Assembly: GCF_022829635.1 (NCBI RefSeq)
Contig: NZ_JAKSYO010000214.1
Location: 1 to 64,000, forward strand
Length of the DNA: 64,000 bases
Direction of reading: 5' to 3'
Source of the DNA: Methylobacterium sp. E-066
GTDB taxonomy: Bacteria; Pseudomonadota; Alphaproteobacteria; Rhizobiales; Beijerinckiaceae
The notes beneath the pieces were generated by a model. The model saw only the letters and a list, made by a program, of their open reading frames with translations. It was not told where the DNA came from and did not search any database. This document shows positions 42,124 through 50,390 of the stretch, piece after piece. Each line of letters starts with the position of its first letter. Position 1 is the stretch's first letter. A program made the translations under genes and the position numbers.

Positions 42124-43328
42124 TCGGCGCCGCGTTCCGGGTGATGGCGCTGAGCCTCCTGCGCGACCGCGCCGCCCTGGTGATGGCCTTCGTGCTGCCG
42201 ACCGTGATCTTCTCGATCTTCGCCGCGATTTTTTCCGGCGCGACCGGCGACCGGATCCGCATCCATCTCGGCCTCGCCGACTTCGCCCGGACGGCGGCCA
42301 CGCAGCGCCTCGCCGACGCCCTGGTGGCCGACCCGTCCCTGCGGGTGACCCGCCTGCCGGCGACTGATCTGGCGGAGGTGACCCAGGCGGTCCGCTCCGG
42401 CGCGGTCGACGTGGCCCTGGCGCTCCGGGGCGATCTGATCGCCGCCCCGGCGGACGCCCCGCCCGGCCCCGCGGACCAGCCGGTGGTGCTGGTCGAGAAC
42501 CCCGCCAAGGCGCTCGCCACGCCGATCGCCCTGGGCCAGCTCCAGCGCGTGCTGAACGAGGCGCTGCCCGACGTGGTGCTCTCCCGCATCGTCGCCGACG
42601 TGGAGCGCACCGGCAAAATCGGCCCGGACGAGCGGCGCTTCCTCGACGAGGCCTTCGCCGAGCAACGGGCCAAGAAGGAGCCGTTCAGCTTCGCCTCGCT
42701 GGTCGAGCGGCAGAGCACCACCGCCGGCACCGCCAACGCCCGGGTGAGCTACTATGCCGGCGCGATCACCGCGGTGTTCCTGCTGTTTGCCGCCATGCAG
42801 GGGGCGCTCTCACTGGTCGAGGAGCGGGAGACCGGCATCGCCGAGCGCCTGATGGCCGGCCCCGGCGGCCTGCCGGTGGTGGTGCTCGGCAAGTTCGGCT
42901 TTTTGACCCTCCAGGGCATGGTCCAGGCCGGCCTGATTTTTTTAGCCGCCGGGCTCCTCTATGGCGTCGAGATCGGCCCGCACTGGCCGGCTTTCCTCAC
43001 CGCCTGCCTGCTGGTCTCGGCCATGGCCGCGGGCCTGGCGCTCGCCGCCTGCGCGCTGGCCGCCTCGCGCCAGCAGGCCCATCTCGCCTCGACCTTCGGG
43101 GTGCTGCTGCTCTCCGCGGTGGGCGGCTCGATGGTGCCGCGCTTCCTGATGCCCCCCTGGCTGCAGCAGGCCGGCTGGCTCACGCCGAACGCCTGGGCGA
43201 TCGAGGCCTACCAGAACGCGCTCGGCGAGGGGTTCGGCTCCGCGGCGCCCGCCTTCGCGGTCCTGGGCGTGCTGACGCTCGGCGGCCTCGGGCTGGCGCT
43301 GGGCCTGGTTGCGCGGCGAACAGCCTGA
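42120..43328 (+). CDS. ABC-2 type transporter permease
   Basis: A 402-residue permease. It has an N-terminal membrane helix (ALVMAFVLPTVIFSIFAAIF), a large extracytoplasmic domain (about 45-210), then five helices including YYAGAITAVFLLFAAMQGAL, LVEERETGIAERLMAGPGG (the conserved cytoplasmic loop of ABC-2 exporters) and GSMVPRFLMPPWLQQAGWLT. This is the architecture of drug, lipid and polymer exporters of the YhhJ/DrrB class. It overlaps its ATPase gene by 4 bp and is the last gene of the desaturase-DUF2141-ABC unit. Confidence 0.87.
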   Translation: MIGAAFRVMALSLLRDRAALVMAFVLPTVIFSIFAAIFSGATGDRIRIHLGLADFARTAATQRLADALVADPSLRVTRLPATDLAEVTQAVRSGAVDVALALRGDLIAAPADAPPGPADQPVVLVENPAKALATPIALGQLQRVLNEALPDVVLSRIVADVERTGKIGPDERRFLDEAFAEQRAKKEPFSFASLVERQSTTAGTANARVSYYAGAITAVFLLFAAMQGALSLVEERETGIAERLMAGPGGLPVVVLGKFGFLTLQGMVQAGLIFLAAGLLYGVEIGPHWPAFLTACLLVSAMAAGLALAACALAASRQQAHLASTFGVLLLSAVGGSMVPRFLMPPWLQQAGWLTPNAWAIEAYQNALGEGFGSAAPAFAVLGVLTLGGLGLALGLVARRTA

Positions 43329-43431
43329 TCGACCCACGCCGCGACGATCCGCGCCGCGCCTGCGACCAGCCGTCCCCGGACACGGCCCGGCCAATCGGGC
43401 AGGGTCCGCCTCTGCACATTGTGAGATACTT

Positions 43432-44274
43432 ATGCTCCGCCTGCTCATCGCCGACGGCAACGATCGGGCGGCCCGCGAACGGCACGTTGGTGCGACAGGC
43501 CGGACATCGGCCGAATCCTATGCCGTGGTGGTCCAGGACCTCGTCCCCGAGACCACCTGCCGCTTCCTCAACCCGGCTGATGCCGACGCGGCACTCCCCC
43601 AAGACCTGTCGGAGTTCGACGGGCTGATCTTTACCGGATCGACCCTGAAAGTCTCCGAGGGCACACCGGCGGTGACCCGCCAGCTCGACCTGATGCGGGC
43701 GGCCCTGGAGGCGGGGCTGCCGGTGTTCGGATCCTGCTGGGGCGTCCAGGTCGCGGCCACCGTCGCCGGCGGACATGCGGCCGAGAACCCGCGCGGGCCG
43801 GAATACGGCTTCGCCCGGGCGATCACCCCGACCCAGGAGGGCCGCACCCATCCGCTGCTGGCCGGCCGGCCAGCGGTCTGGGACGCGCCGGCGATCCACT
43901 CGGACGCGGTGCTGGAGCCGCCCCCGGGGGCCCGGGTGTTGGCGGGCAACCGGGTGCTGGGCGTCCAGGCCATCGAGATCCGGCACGGGGCCGGCTGGTT
44001 CTGGGGCACGCAGTACCACCCGGAACTCGACCTCGAGGAGGTCGGCGCGATGCTGCGCCTCTGCGATACCGCGATCGTCGAGGCCGGCCTCGCCGAGGAT
44101 CCGGACGCGGTAGCGGCCTATGCCGACGAGATCGCAAGCCTGCAGGGCGACGATCGCGAGGCGGCGCGCCGCCTCGCCTGGCGCCATGGGCTCGGCCCAG
44201 AGGTGCTCGAGGCGCCCCTTCGCCGCCGCGAGATCGGTAACTTCCTGGCCCAGCTGTCTGCGAACAGGCCCTGA
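43432..44274 (+). CDS. Class I glutamine amidotransferase-like protein
   Basis: A 280-residue protein related to the GMP synthase glutaminase domain. FDGLIFTGSTLKVSEGTPAV, then VFGSCWGVQVAATVAGGHAA with the nucleophilic Cys, and WFWGTQYHPELDLEEVGAML with the catalytic His-x-Glu are all present, so the triad looks intact. The C-terminal 60 residues are an extra helical part ending RREIGNFLAQLSA. Ammonia acceptor and product are unknown. It sits between the ABC genes and the second desaturase-like gene, 103 bp from each. Confidence 0.75.
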   Translation: MLRLLIADGNDRAARERHVGATGRTSAESYAVVVQDLVPETTCRFLNPADADAALPQDLSEFDGLIFTGSTLKVSEGTPAVTRQLDLMRAALEAGLPVFGSCWGVQVAATVAGGHAAENPRGPEYGFARAITPTQEGRTHPLLAGRPAVWDAPAIHSDAVLEPPPGARVLAGNRVLGVQAIEIRHGAGWFWGTQYHPELDLEEVGAMLRLCDTAIVEAGLAEDPDAVAAYADEIASLQGDDREAARRLAWRHGLGPEVLEAPLRRREIGNFLAQLSANRP

Positions 44275-44377
44275 CCGGCCGGTGCCGCGACCGGGTGGCG
44301 CGTTGACCCGCCGGGCCCTGCGTCTAGCTTCACCATGTGGGCAACGCTGAGACGGGCCCGGGGAGCGACCTTTCAGG

Positions 44378-45907
44378 ATGAGCCAGGATTCGACGGTCGC
44401 CGTGATCGGCAGCGGGCTCGGCGGACTCGCGGCCGCGTGCGTGGCCGCCGCGCGGGGCCACCGCGTCACGGTCTACGACAAGAACGGCTGGCTCGGCGGC
44501 AAGGCGGCGGTGCTGCATGAGGGCGGCTTCCGCTTCGACATGGGCCCGACCATCCTGACGGTTCCGCGGGTCCTGGAGCGGATTTTCTCCGAGGCCGGGC
44601 GCTCGGTCCACGATTACATGGACCTGCGCCGCCTCGACCCGCAATGGCGCTGCTTCTTCGACGACGGCAGCCGCATCGACCTGATGCAGGATATCGAGCG
44701 GATGGCTGGCGACATGGATCGCTTCGCCCCCGGCAGCGGCGACGGCTACAAGAAATTCCTTTCGATCTCGGAGCACTTGCACGGGGTCTCGGAAAAATTC
44801 TTCTTCTGGAAGCCGGTCGAGGACCTGTTCGACACGATCAACATCCGGGCCAACATGAATCCCGGCACGCTACGCGACGTGCTGTCCCTGCGCATGCACG
44901 CCTCGGTCGCCTCGACGATCCGCGGCAAGGTCAAGGATGCGCGGCTCGCGCAGATGCTCGACCACTTCGTGCAATATGTCGGCTCCTCACCCTACGGCGC
45001 GCCGGCGGTGCTTTGCGCCATCGCCCATATGCAGATGGCCGACGGCGTCTGGTACCCGATGGGCGGCACCCGCGCGGTGGCGGAAGGGCTGGCCAAGCTC
45101 GCCCAGGAACTCGGCGCGACCTGCAAGACCGACACCGAGGTCACCGGGATCGAGACCGCCAACGGCGCGGTCCGGGGCGTTCGCACCGCCGAGGGCGTGA
45201 CGCCGTTCGACGCGGTAATCTCCAACATGGATTCGGTCCGCACCTACCGAGAGCTCGTCGGCGGAGCCGCTGGCAAGGCCTACGAAAAGAAGAATCCCGA
45301 GCCGGCCTGCTCGGGCGTGGTGCTCTATCTCGGCCTAAACAAGCGCTACGAGCACCTGAACCACCATGACTTCGTCTTCTCCCGGGACCCGGAGGAGGAG
45401 TTCGACTTCATCTACAACAAGGGCGAGCCGGCCCCGGACCCGACCGCCTATCTCGCGGCCCCCTCCTCCACCGACCCGAGCGTGGCACCCGAGGGTGGCG
45501 AGGCCCTCTACGTCCTGGTGCACACGCCGTATCTGCGCCCACACCACGATTGGCGCCCGGACGGCCCTCTGTTCCAGAACTACCGCCGGACCATCCTGGA
45601 CAAGCTCAAGCGCACCGCCGGCATGCCGGACCTGGAGGAGCGCATCGTCGTCGAGCGCCACCTGACCCCGCAGGACATCCACGAGCGCTACCGGGTGCTC
45701 AACGGCGCGATCTACGGCTTGGCCTCGCACGGGCGGGTGATGGGCGCGTTCAAGCCCGGCAACCGCTCGCGGCAGGTGCGCGGCCTGTACCTCGCCGGCG
45801 GCGCCGCTCATCCCGGGCCCGGCATGCCGATGGTGATGATGTCCGGCTGGATCGCCGCCGACGCGCACGACCAGGACGCGCGCGGAACGCTGCGCGCCTC
45901 GGCGTGA
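44378..45907 (+). CDS. CrtI/CrtN/CrtP-family carotenoid oxidoreductase (second copy)
   Basis: A 509-residue FAD enzyme. VAVIGSGLGGLAAACVAAAR is the dinucleotide-binding start, LGGKAAVLHEGGFRFDMGPT follows, and GLYLAGGAAHPGPGMPMVMM is the C-terminal signature. Either a desaturase (CrtN role) or a terminal-methyl oxidase (CrtP role) of the C30 diapocarotenoid pathway; the two copies in one cluster suggest one of each. In M. extorquens AM1 loss of a crtI-type gene abolishes pigment. ATG 44378 is supported by CTTTCAGG upstream. A palindromic repeat follows the gene. Confidence 0.85.
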   Translation: MSQDSTVAVIGSGLGGLAAACVAAARGHRVTVYDKNGWLGGKAAVLHEGGFRFDMGPTILTVPRVLERIFSEAGRSVHDYMDLRRLDPQWRCFFDDGSRIDLMQDIERMAGDMDRFAPGSGDGYKKFLSISEHLHGVSEKFFFWKPVEDLFDTINIRANMNPGTLRDVLSLRMHASVASTIRGKVKDARLAQMLDHFVQYVGSSPYGAPAVLCAIAHMQMADGVWYPMGGTRAVAEGLAKLAQELGATCKTDTEVTGIETANGAVRGVRTAEGVTPFDAVISNMDSVRTYRELVGGAAGKAYEKKNPEPACSGVVLYLGLNKRYEHLNHHDFVFSRDPEEEFDFIYNKGEPAPDPTAYLAAPSSTDPSVAPEGGEALYVLVHTPYLRPHHDWRPDGPLFQNYRRTILDKLKRTAGMPDLEERIVVERHLTPQDIHERYRVLNGAIYGLASHGRVMGAFKPGNRSRQVRGLYLAGGAAHPGPGMPMVMMSGWIAADAHDQDARGTLRASA

Positions 45908-46002
45908 CATCAAACCCGCCACCTCCCCTCCCTTCGGCGGGGCGGGCTACGGTGTTCGCTTATCACTGCCGGTTTAAGGCAAAGGCCGGCCTCGGGTGCG
46001 TC

Positions 46003-46177
46003 TCCCTCCCCCCTCTACGGGGGAGGGTGGGCCTCGCGTCAGCGAGGGTCGGGAGAGGGGACCCGGGTTCAGACAAGGACGCGCCCGGCACGACGGGCGA
46101 CGCTCTATTCTGCACCCGCGCTCCCCTCTCCCGACCCCCTTCGGGGGCCACCCTCCCCCGCAGAGGAGGGAGGGAGG
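46003..46177. repeat. Long CCCTCCC-type palindromic element
   Basis: Left arm 46003-46060 and right arm about 46122-46177 are imperfect reverse complements, both built from TCCCTCCC...GGGGGAGGGTGG...GTCGGGAGAGGGG blocks, with a centre of about 60 bp. It occupies much of the 397-bp gap between the second desaturase-like gene and the acyltransferase. It is similar in style to the element at 6527-6624 but not the same sequence. Confidence 0.75.
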
Positions 46178-46304
46178 GTGCGCGTCTGACTTGGGGAGAC
46201 TCCTCGTCCCGCCCAGGGCGATCCAGACGTCCTTCTGTGAATCCGCTCACCCACACGGGAGAGCGGACCCGCGTCGCATCCGGCCTTCCGCGAGGGAATG
46301 GATA

Positions 46305-47120
46305 GTGCGCTCCTCGCCACCCGCGCCCCTGCGTCCAGTCTCGCCCCTGATCCGCCGCTTCATGGAAGCGTGGTTCGAGCGCTACCTGTATCGGCACTTC
46401 GACGCCCTGCGGATGCCGCTCTGGAGCGAACAGCCGGCCCCGACACATCCCGGCCCGCTGGTGATCTACTGCAACCACCCCGCTTGGTGGGATGCCGCGG
46501 TGATCATCGTGCTGTCCGGCCGGCTCTACCCGGGGCGTGAGAACCGGGCACCGTTCGACGCCGCCATGCTGGCGCGCTACCGGGTGTTCGAGCGGATCGG
46601 GGCCTTCGGGGTCGATCTCGACAGCCCCCGGGGCGCCGCTCAGTTCTTGGCGGCCGCGCGGGCGATCCTGACACGCTCCGGCACGGCCCTCTGGATCACC
46701 GCGCAGGGCCAGTTCGTGGACGTTCGGGTCCGGCCCCTTGGCCTGCGTCCGGGCGTGGCACGCCTCGCCGAACTCGCCCCCGACGCGCTGTTCGTGCCCC
46801 TCGCCCTGGAATACGCCTTCTGGGACGAGCGCGGCGCCGAGGCCTTCGTGGCCTTCGGGCCCGGGATACCCGGCGCCGAGCTGGCGGCCCTGCCGCGACC
46901 CGCACGGCTCGCCCGCCTGGAGGCCGATCTGACCGCGACCCTCGACCGTCTGAGCGCCGACGTGATCAGCCGCGAGCCGGAGCGCTTCCAAGCCCTGGTC
47001 GCGGGCCGCAAGGGCGTCGGCGGGGTCTACGATCTCTGGCGACGCCTCGCCGCGCGGCTGGCTGGCCGCCGCTTCGATCCAGCCCATCACGCCGCCGACG
47101 GGCACGATCGGGCCGCATGA
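46305..47120 (+). CDS. PlsC-like acyltransferase, probable carotenoid-glycoside acyltransferase
   Basis: About 271 residues. IYCNHPAWWDAAVIIVLSG holds the HX4D acyltransferase motif, TALWITAQGQFVDVRVRPLG the later PlsC block, and DALFVPLALEYAFWDERG a conserved strand. In the staphyloxanthin-type route CrtO adds a fatty acyl group to the sugar; methylobacterial C30 carotenoids are known to carry acylated glucose, so this enzyme is the natural candidate. The start is GTG 46305, with GAGGGA (46292-46297) at 7 nt; the open frame further upstream runs through the repeat. Confidence 0.72.
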   Translation: MRSSPPAPLRPVSPLIRRFMEAWFERYLYRHFDALRMPLWSEQPAPTHPGPLVIYCNHPAWWDAAVIIVLSGRLYPGRENRAPFDAAMLARYRVFERIGAFGVDLDSPRGAAQFLAAARAILTRSGTALWITAQGQFVDVRVRPLGLRPGVARLAELAPDALFVPLALEYAFWDERGAEAFVAFGPGIPGAELAALPRPARLARLEADLTATLDRLSADVISREPERFQALVAGRKGVGGVYDLWRRLAARLAGRRFDPAHHAADGHDRAA

Positions 47121-47178
47121 TGTTTTTCTGCCCGCGCGCGATGCCGGCAGCCGGCGGCGCCTTACCTCAGCCCGGGCG

Positions 47179-48315
47179 ATGACCGACCTGATCCCCACCG
47201 CCCTGGCCCTGCTCTGCCTGATCGCCGCCCTGCTCCCGGCCGTGCTGGCGGCGGTGAACCTGTTCGCCCTGCGCCGGCCCACCCCCGAGGCGGATCCTGG
47301 CCTGGTCTCGATCCTGATCCCGGCCCGTAATGAGGCCGGCAACATCGCCGAGACCGTGCGGGCCGCGCTCGCCAGCACGGCCGTGCCCGTGGAGGTGATC
47401 GTCGGCGACGACCATTCCACGGACGGCACCGCCGAGATCGTGCGGGCGATCGGCGACCCGCGCCTGCGCGTCGCCCCGGTGCCGCCGTTGCCCGAGGGCT
47501 GGACCGGCAAGAACCACGCCTGTGCGCATATCGCCGGGCTCGCCAATGGCCGCCACCTGCTGTTCATCGACGCCGATGTCAGCCTGGAGCCCGAGGCCGC
47601 GGCGTCGCTCACCGCCCGAGCCCGGCGTGTCGGCGCGGCCCTGGTCAGCGGCGTGCCCCGGCAGTGCATCGAGACCCTGGGCGAGCTGCTCACCGTGCCG
47701 ATGATCGATTTTCTGCTCGTCGGCTTCCTGCCGGTGCCGCTGATGCGCCGCCGCCCCGATCCGGCGCTCGGCGCGGCCTGCGGGCAGCTCATCCTGTTCG
47801 AGCGCGCAGCCTACGCAGCGATCGGCGGCCACGGCGCCATCCGCGGCTTCCTTCACGATGGCGTGCGCCTACCCCGGCTCCTGCGTGCGGCCGGCTACCG
47901 CACCGATCTCGTCGCTGGGACGGGGCTCGCGACCTGCCGGATGTATCGGGGTTTTTCGGAGGCCTGGGCCGGTTTCTCCAAGAACGCGCACGAGGGCATG
48001 GCCACGCCCCGCGCCCTGCCGGTCTGGACCCTGCTCCTCGGCTGCGGCCAGATCCTGCCGCCGCTCCTCGTGCTGGCCGGCCTGATCGGCCTGATCCCGC
48101 CCCTCACCCTGATCGTCTCCGCGACAGCGTGGGCGCTGTCGCTTGCGACCCGGGCGGCGATCACCCTGGCGGTCCGGGCGCCGCTGGCAACGATCCCGCT
48201 CCACCCGGCCGCGGTGCTGGTGGCGCTGGCGATCCAGTGGAACGTGCTGCTGCGGGGCGTCCGGGCCGGCGCGGCCACCTGGAAGGGCCGCACCTACCCG
48301 GTCAGCGGCGCCTGA
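47179..48315 (+). CDS. GT2-family glycosyltransferase, CrtQ-like
   Basis: A 378-residue membrane-associated glycosyltransferase. After an N-terminal helix, LVSILIPARNEAGNIAETVR, VIVGDDHSTDGTAEIVRAIG, PEGWTGKNHACAHIAG and HLLFIDADVSLEPEA (DxD) are the GT2 motifs. C-terminal helices lie at about 280-350. The pattern fits CrtQ, which glucosylates 4,4'-diaponeurosporenoate in staphylococci. Here it would attach glucose to a diapocarotenoid acid. ATG 47179 is 58 bp after the acyltransferase. A terminator hairpin follows. Confidence 0.78.
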   Translation: MTDLIPTALALLCLIAALLPAVLAAVNLFALRRPTPEADPGLVSILIPARNEAGNIAETVRAALASTAVPVEVIVGDDHSTDGTAEIVRAIGDPRLRVAPVPPLPEGWTGKNHACAHIAGLANGRHLLFIDADVSLEPEAAASLTARARRVGAALVSGVPRQCIETLGELLTVPMIDFLLVGFLPVPLMRRRPDPALGAACGQLILFERAAYAAIGGHGAIRGFLHDGVRLPRLLRAAGYRTDLVAGTGLATCRMYRGFSEAWAGFSKNAHEGMATPRALPVWTLLLGCGQILPPLLVLAGLIGLIPPLTLIVSATAWALSLATRAAITLAVRAPLATIPLHPAAVLVALAIQWNVLLRGVRAGAATWKGRTYPVSGA

Positions 48316-48329
48316 GCTTTTTCCGATGG

Positions 48330-48352
48330 TCCGGCGGAGCGTATCCGCCGGA
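48330..48352 (+). terminator. Terminator after the carotenoid-type cluster
   Basis: TCCGGCGGA (48330-48338) pairs with TCCGCCGGA (48344-48352), loop GCGTA, followed by TTGTTTAC, 14 bp after the glycosyltransferase stop. Confidence 0.65.
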
Positions 48353-48385
48353 TTGTTTACGTCAGCGATCAGGCAAGCCCGGCCA

Positions 48386-48994
48386 TCACCGCGCGGTCGG
48401 CTGGCACGGCTCGGTCGAGCGCTTCCCCTTCCGGGGCTTCAGCGACACGATCAGCTGGACGTTCGGCACGTCGCCGACCTGACGGGTGAGGTGCCCGACA
48501 TGACCCTCCGGCCCCTGCGGGGTCGATCCGGTGTCGGCGTTGAACTCGACCTCGCCCGGCCCCTGCTCCAGCACGGAGCCGTCCGTGGCCTCCACCGACC
48601 AGCGCCCCGACAGGGTGATCACCCATTGCGGGCCGGGAGCGGTGTGCCAGGTGCCGACATAGCCGACCGGCAGGATCGCGTACTTGATCGACGCCACCTC
48701 GCCCGGCGGGAAGCCGACATATTGCGGGGCCGCGGGCGGTGCGTAGCTCTTGAAGATGAAGTTCTTCAGGTCGCAATACTGGACGTGGCTCTGGCCCTTG
48801 GCGTCCGCGTAGAGTGTCCCATAGCGCAGCGCCGGCGGATTGGCCGCGGTCAGGCCGGCCGGACCCGACGGAGCTGCTTCGATGGTCATCAGCGGCTCGC
48901 TCGGCTTGCCGCCGGCCGCCGAGACGCCCGTCCCGCTCGCGACGGAAGCCAGCAGCACCATCGCGATGCGGCCGGCTTTGTTGAATGACATCAT
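48386..48994 (-). CDS. Exported cupin-like protein
   Basis: A 202-residue protein with a signal peptide (RIAMVLLASVASGTGVSAAG) and a C-terminal cupin-like barrel: YVGTWHTAPGPQWVITLSGR supplies a His and the conserved strand, and VEATDGSVLEQGPGEVEFNA the following turn. Only part of the usual metal-ligand set is apparent. Function is unknown. ATG 48994 and 48991 are adjacent. It is divergent from the beta-helix protein at 49300 across an AT-rich 305-bp spacer. Confidence 0.68.
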   Translation of the reverse strand: MMSFNKAGRIAMVLLASVASGTGVSAAGGKPSEPLMTIEAAPSGPAGLTAANPPALRYGTLYADAKGQSHVQYCDLKNFIFKSYAPPAAPQYVGFPPGEVASIKYAILPVGYVGTWHTAPGPQWVITLSGRWSVEATDGSVLEQGPGEVEFNADTGSTPQGPEGHVGHLTRQVGDVPNVQLIVSLKPRKGKRSTEPCQPTAR

Positions 48995-49299
48995 GGTTTC
49001 GACGTCCCAGAATTCACGGCGCCGAAGACGACGCCGCAGGCCCTATAGTCTGAGACTCCGACGGCTCCAAATTATCCGCCTGTAATACTAAAAGTAATAG
49101 CCAATTAAATCTCTGAAATTCTGGATTTTGCCAAATTATATCTTGGCGTGATTCGCGCCGAATTCGTGCCTTCGAGCCTTCTTATGAACTCAGATCTCGA
49201 ACGCTTCTCTCGGCGCAGGCGGCTGGCGTCACGTGACGCGGGCTGACAAGATCGCGAGCCGCGCCGCCGATCATCACCGCCGCGTTTCCAGGACCGACC
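48995..49299. other. Divergent intergenic region with an AT-rich patch
   Basis: Spacer between two divergent genes. From about 49060 to 49145 the base composition drops to well under half G+C, including AATACTAAAAGTAAT and several A/T runs, in strong contrast to its surroundings. It probably holds both promoters. No clear palindromic operator or sigma motif was identified. Confidence 0.45.
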
Positions 49300-49917
49300 A
49301 TGGCTGACGACCTTCCGGACCTGCGCGACCTCATCGCGCGCTATCCCGCCTCCTGGCTGGGCGCGCTCGCCCTGGCCCCCTGGGAGATCACGGCCCGGGC
49401 GGCGGCATTGGTCGCCGAACGCATCGCCGGCCTCGACGGGACCTACCGGGTCACGGATGGCATCGCGATCCACGCGCAGGCGATCGTGGAAGCCGGCGCG
49501 ACCGTGAAGCCGCCGGCGATCATCGGCCCGGGCTGCTTCGTCGCGGCCGGAGCCTACCTGCGCGGCGGATGCTGGCTGGAAGCGGATTGCATCGTCGGCC
49601 CCGGCGCGGAGCTGAAATCCGCGTTCCTGTTCGCGGGCGCGGCGGCCGCGCATTTCAACTTCGTCGGCGACAGCATCCTCGGTGCGAACGTGAACCTCGA
49701 AGCCGGCGCAATCATCGCCAACCACCGCAACGAGGCACCGGACCGGCCGATTCTCCTCCGGTTGGGGGGCCGTCTCGTCGAGACCGGAACCCGCAAATTC
49801 GGGGCACTCGTCGGCAACGGCGCCCGGATCGGCGCCAACGCCGTGATCGCCCCGGGCGCGGTGATCGAGCGACACACCATCGTGCCGCGCCTCGGGCTGA
49901 TCGATCAGGGCGGGTGA
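49300..49917 (+). CDS. Left-handed beta-helix (LpxA/GlmU-like) hexapeptide-repeat protein
   Basis: A 205-residue protein with a helical N-terminus (ALAPWEITARAAALVAERIA) and then hexapeptide repeats: IHAQAIVEAGATVKPPAIIG, GCFVAAGAYLRGGCWL, ADCIVGPGAELKSAF, NVNLEAGAIIANHRN and GARIGANAVIAPGAVIERHT. These form a left-handed beta helix typical of acyl- or acetyltransferases and sugar nucleotidyltransferase C-termini. The pyrophosphorylase part of GlmU is missing. The acceptor is unknown. Confidence 0.75.
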   Translation: MADDLPDLRDLIARYPASWLGALALAPWEITARAAALVAERIAGLDGTYRVTDGIAIHAQAIVEAGATVKPPAIIGPGCFVAAGAYLRGGCWLEADCIVGPGAELKSAFLFAGAAAAHFNFVGDSILGANVNLEAGAIIANHRNEAPDRPILLRLGGRLVETGTRKFGALVGNGARIGANAVIAPGAVIERHTIVPRLGLIDQGG

Positions 49918-49925
49918 GGCGCCCC

Positions 49926-50357
49926 TCAATTCCACGTATGCAGCACCGTCCGCCAACCATCCTTCTGGCGCTCCAGCACGTTCACCCAATTGCCCTCGAA
50001 TTTCTTCTTGGCGCCGCCGTCCACCGGCCCGGTCATCTCCCAGCGGCCCGAGACGATCAGGAGGTTGTCCTTCGCGACCGCGTTCTTCACCGTGGTCTTG
50101 TGGTCGTCCCAGCCCTTCGCCTTGAGGCCGGAGAAGAATTTTGGGATGCCGTCGCGGGTCTGGGTCGCGCCCTTCGTGACGACGATGGCGTCTTGTGTGT
50201 AGAGCTTGCCCAGCGTGTCCATGTCGTCGCGGTTGTAGGCCTCGTCCCACTTGGTCGCCGCGCTCTGGGCATCGGCTTCCAGGGCCTCCGCGCGGCACAG
50301 GCCGGGCATGAGGGCGGCGGCGAAAACCAGCGCCGGCAGACCATACATTCGGGGCAT
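49926..50357 (-). CDS. Exported SnoaL/NTF2-like (DUF4440-type) protein
   Basis: A 143-residue protein with a signal peptide (ALVFAAALMPGLCRAEALEA). The body follows the cone-shaped NTF2-like fold: ATKWDEAYNRDDMDTLGKLY, TQDAIVVTKGATQTRDGIPK and LLIVSGRWEMTGPV, ending WVNVLERQKDGWRTVLHTWN. The fold binds small ligands; no catalytic role can be assigned. It lies 33 bp downstream of the lipocalin-like gene on the same strand, so they may share a transcript. Confidence 0.75.
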   Translation of the reverse strand: MPRMYGLPALVFAAALMPGLCRAEALEADAQSAATKWDEAYNRDDMDTLGKLYTQDAIVVTKGATQTRDGIPKFFSGLKAKGWDDHKTTVKNAVAKDNLLIVSGRWEMTGPVDGGAKKKFEGNWVNVLERQKDGWRTVLHTWN

Positions 50358-50390
50358 GTCGTCCTCCCTATAGAGCCACGAGTTTGAAGA

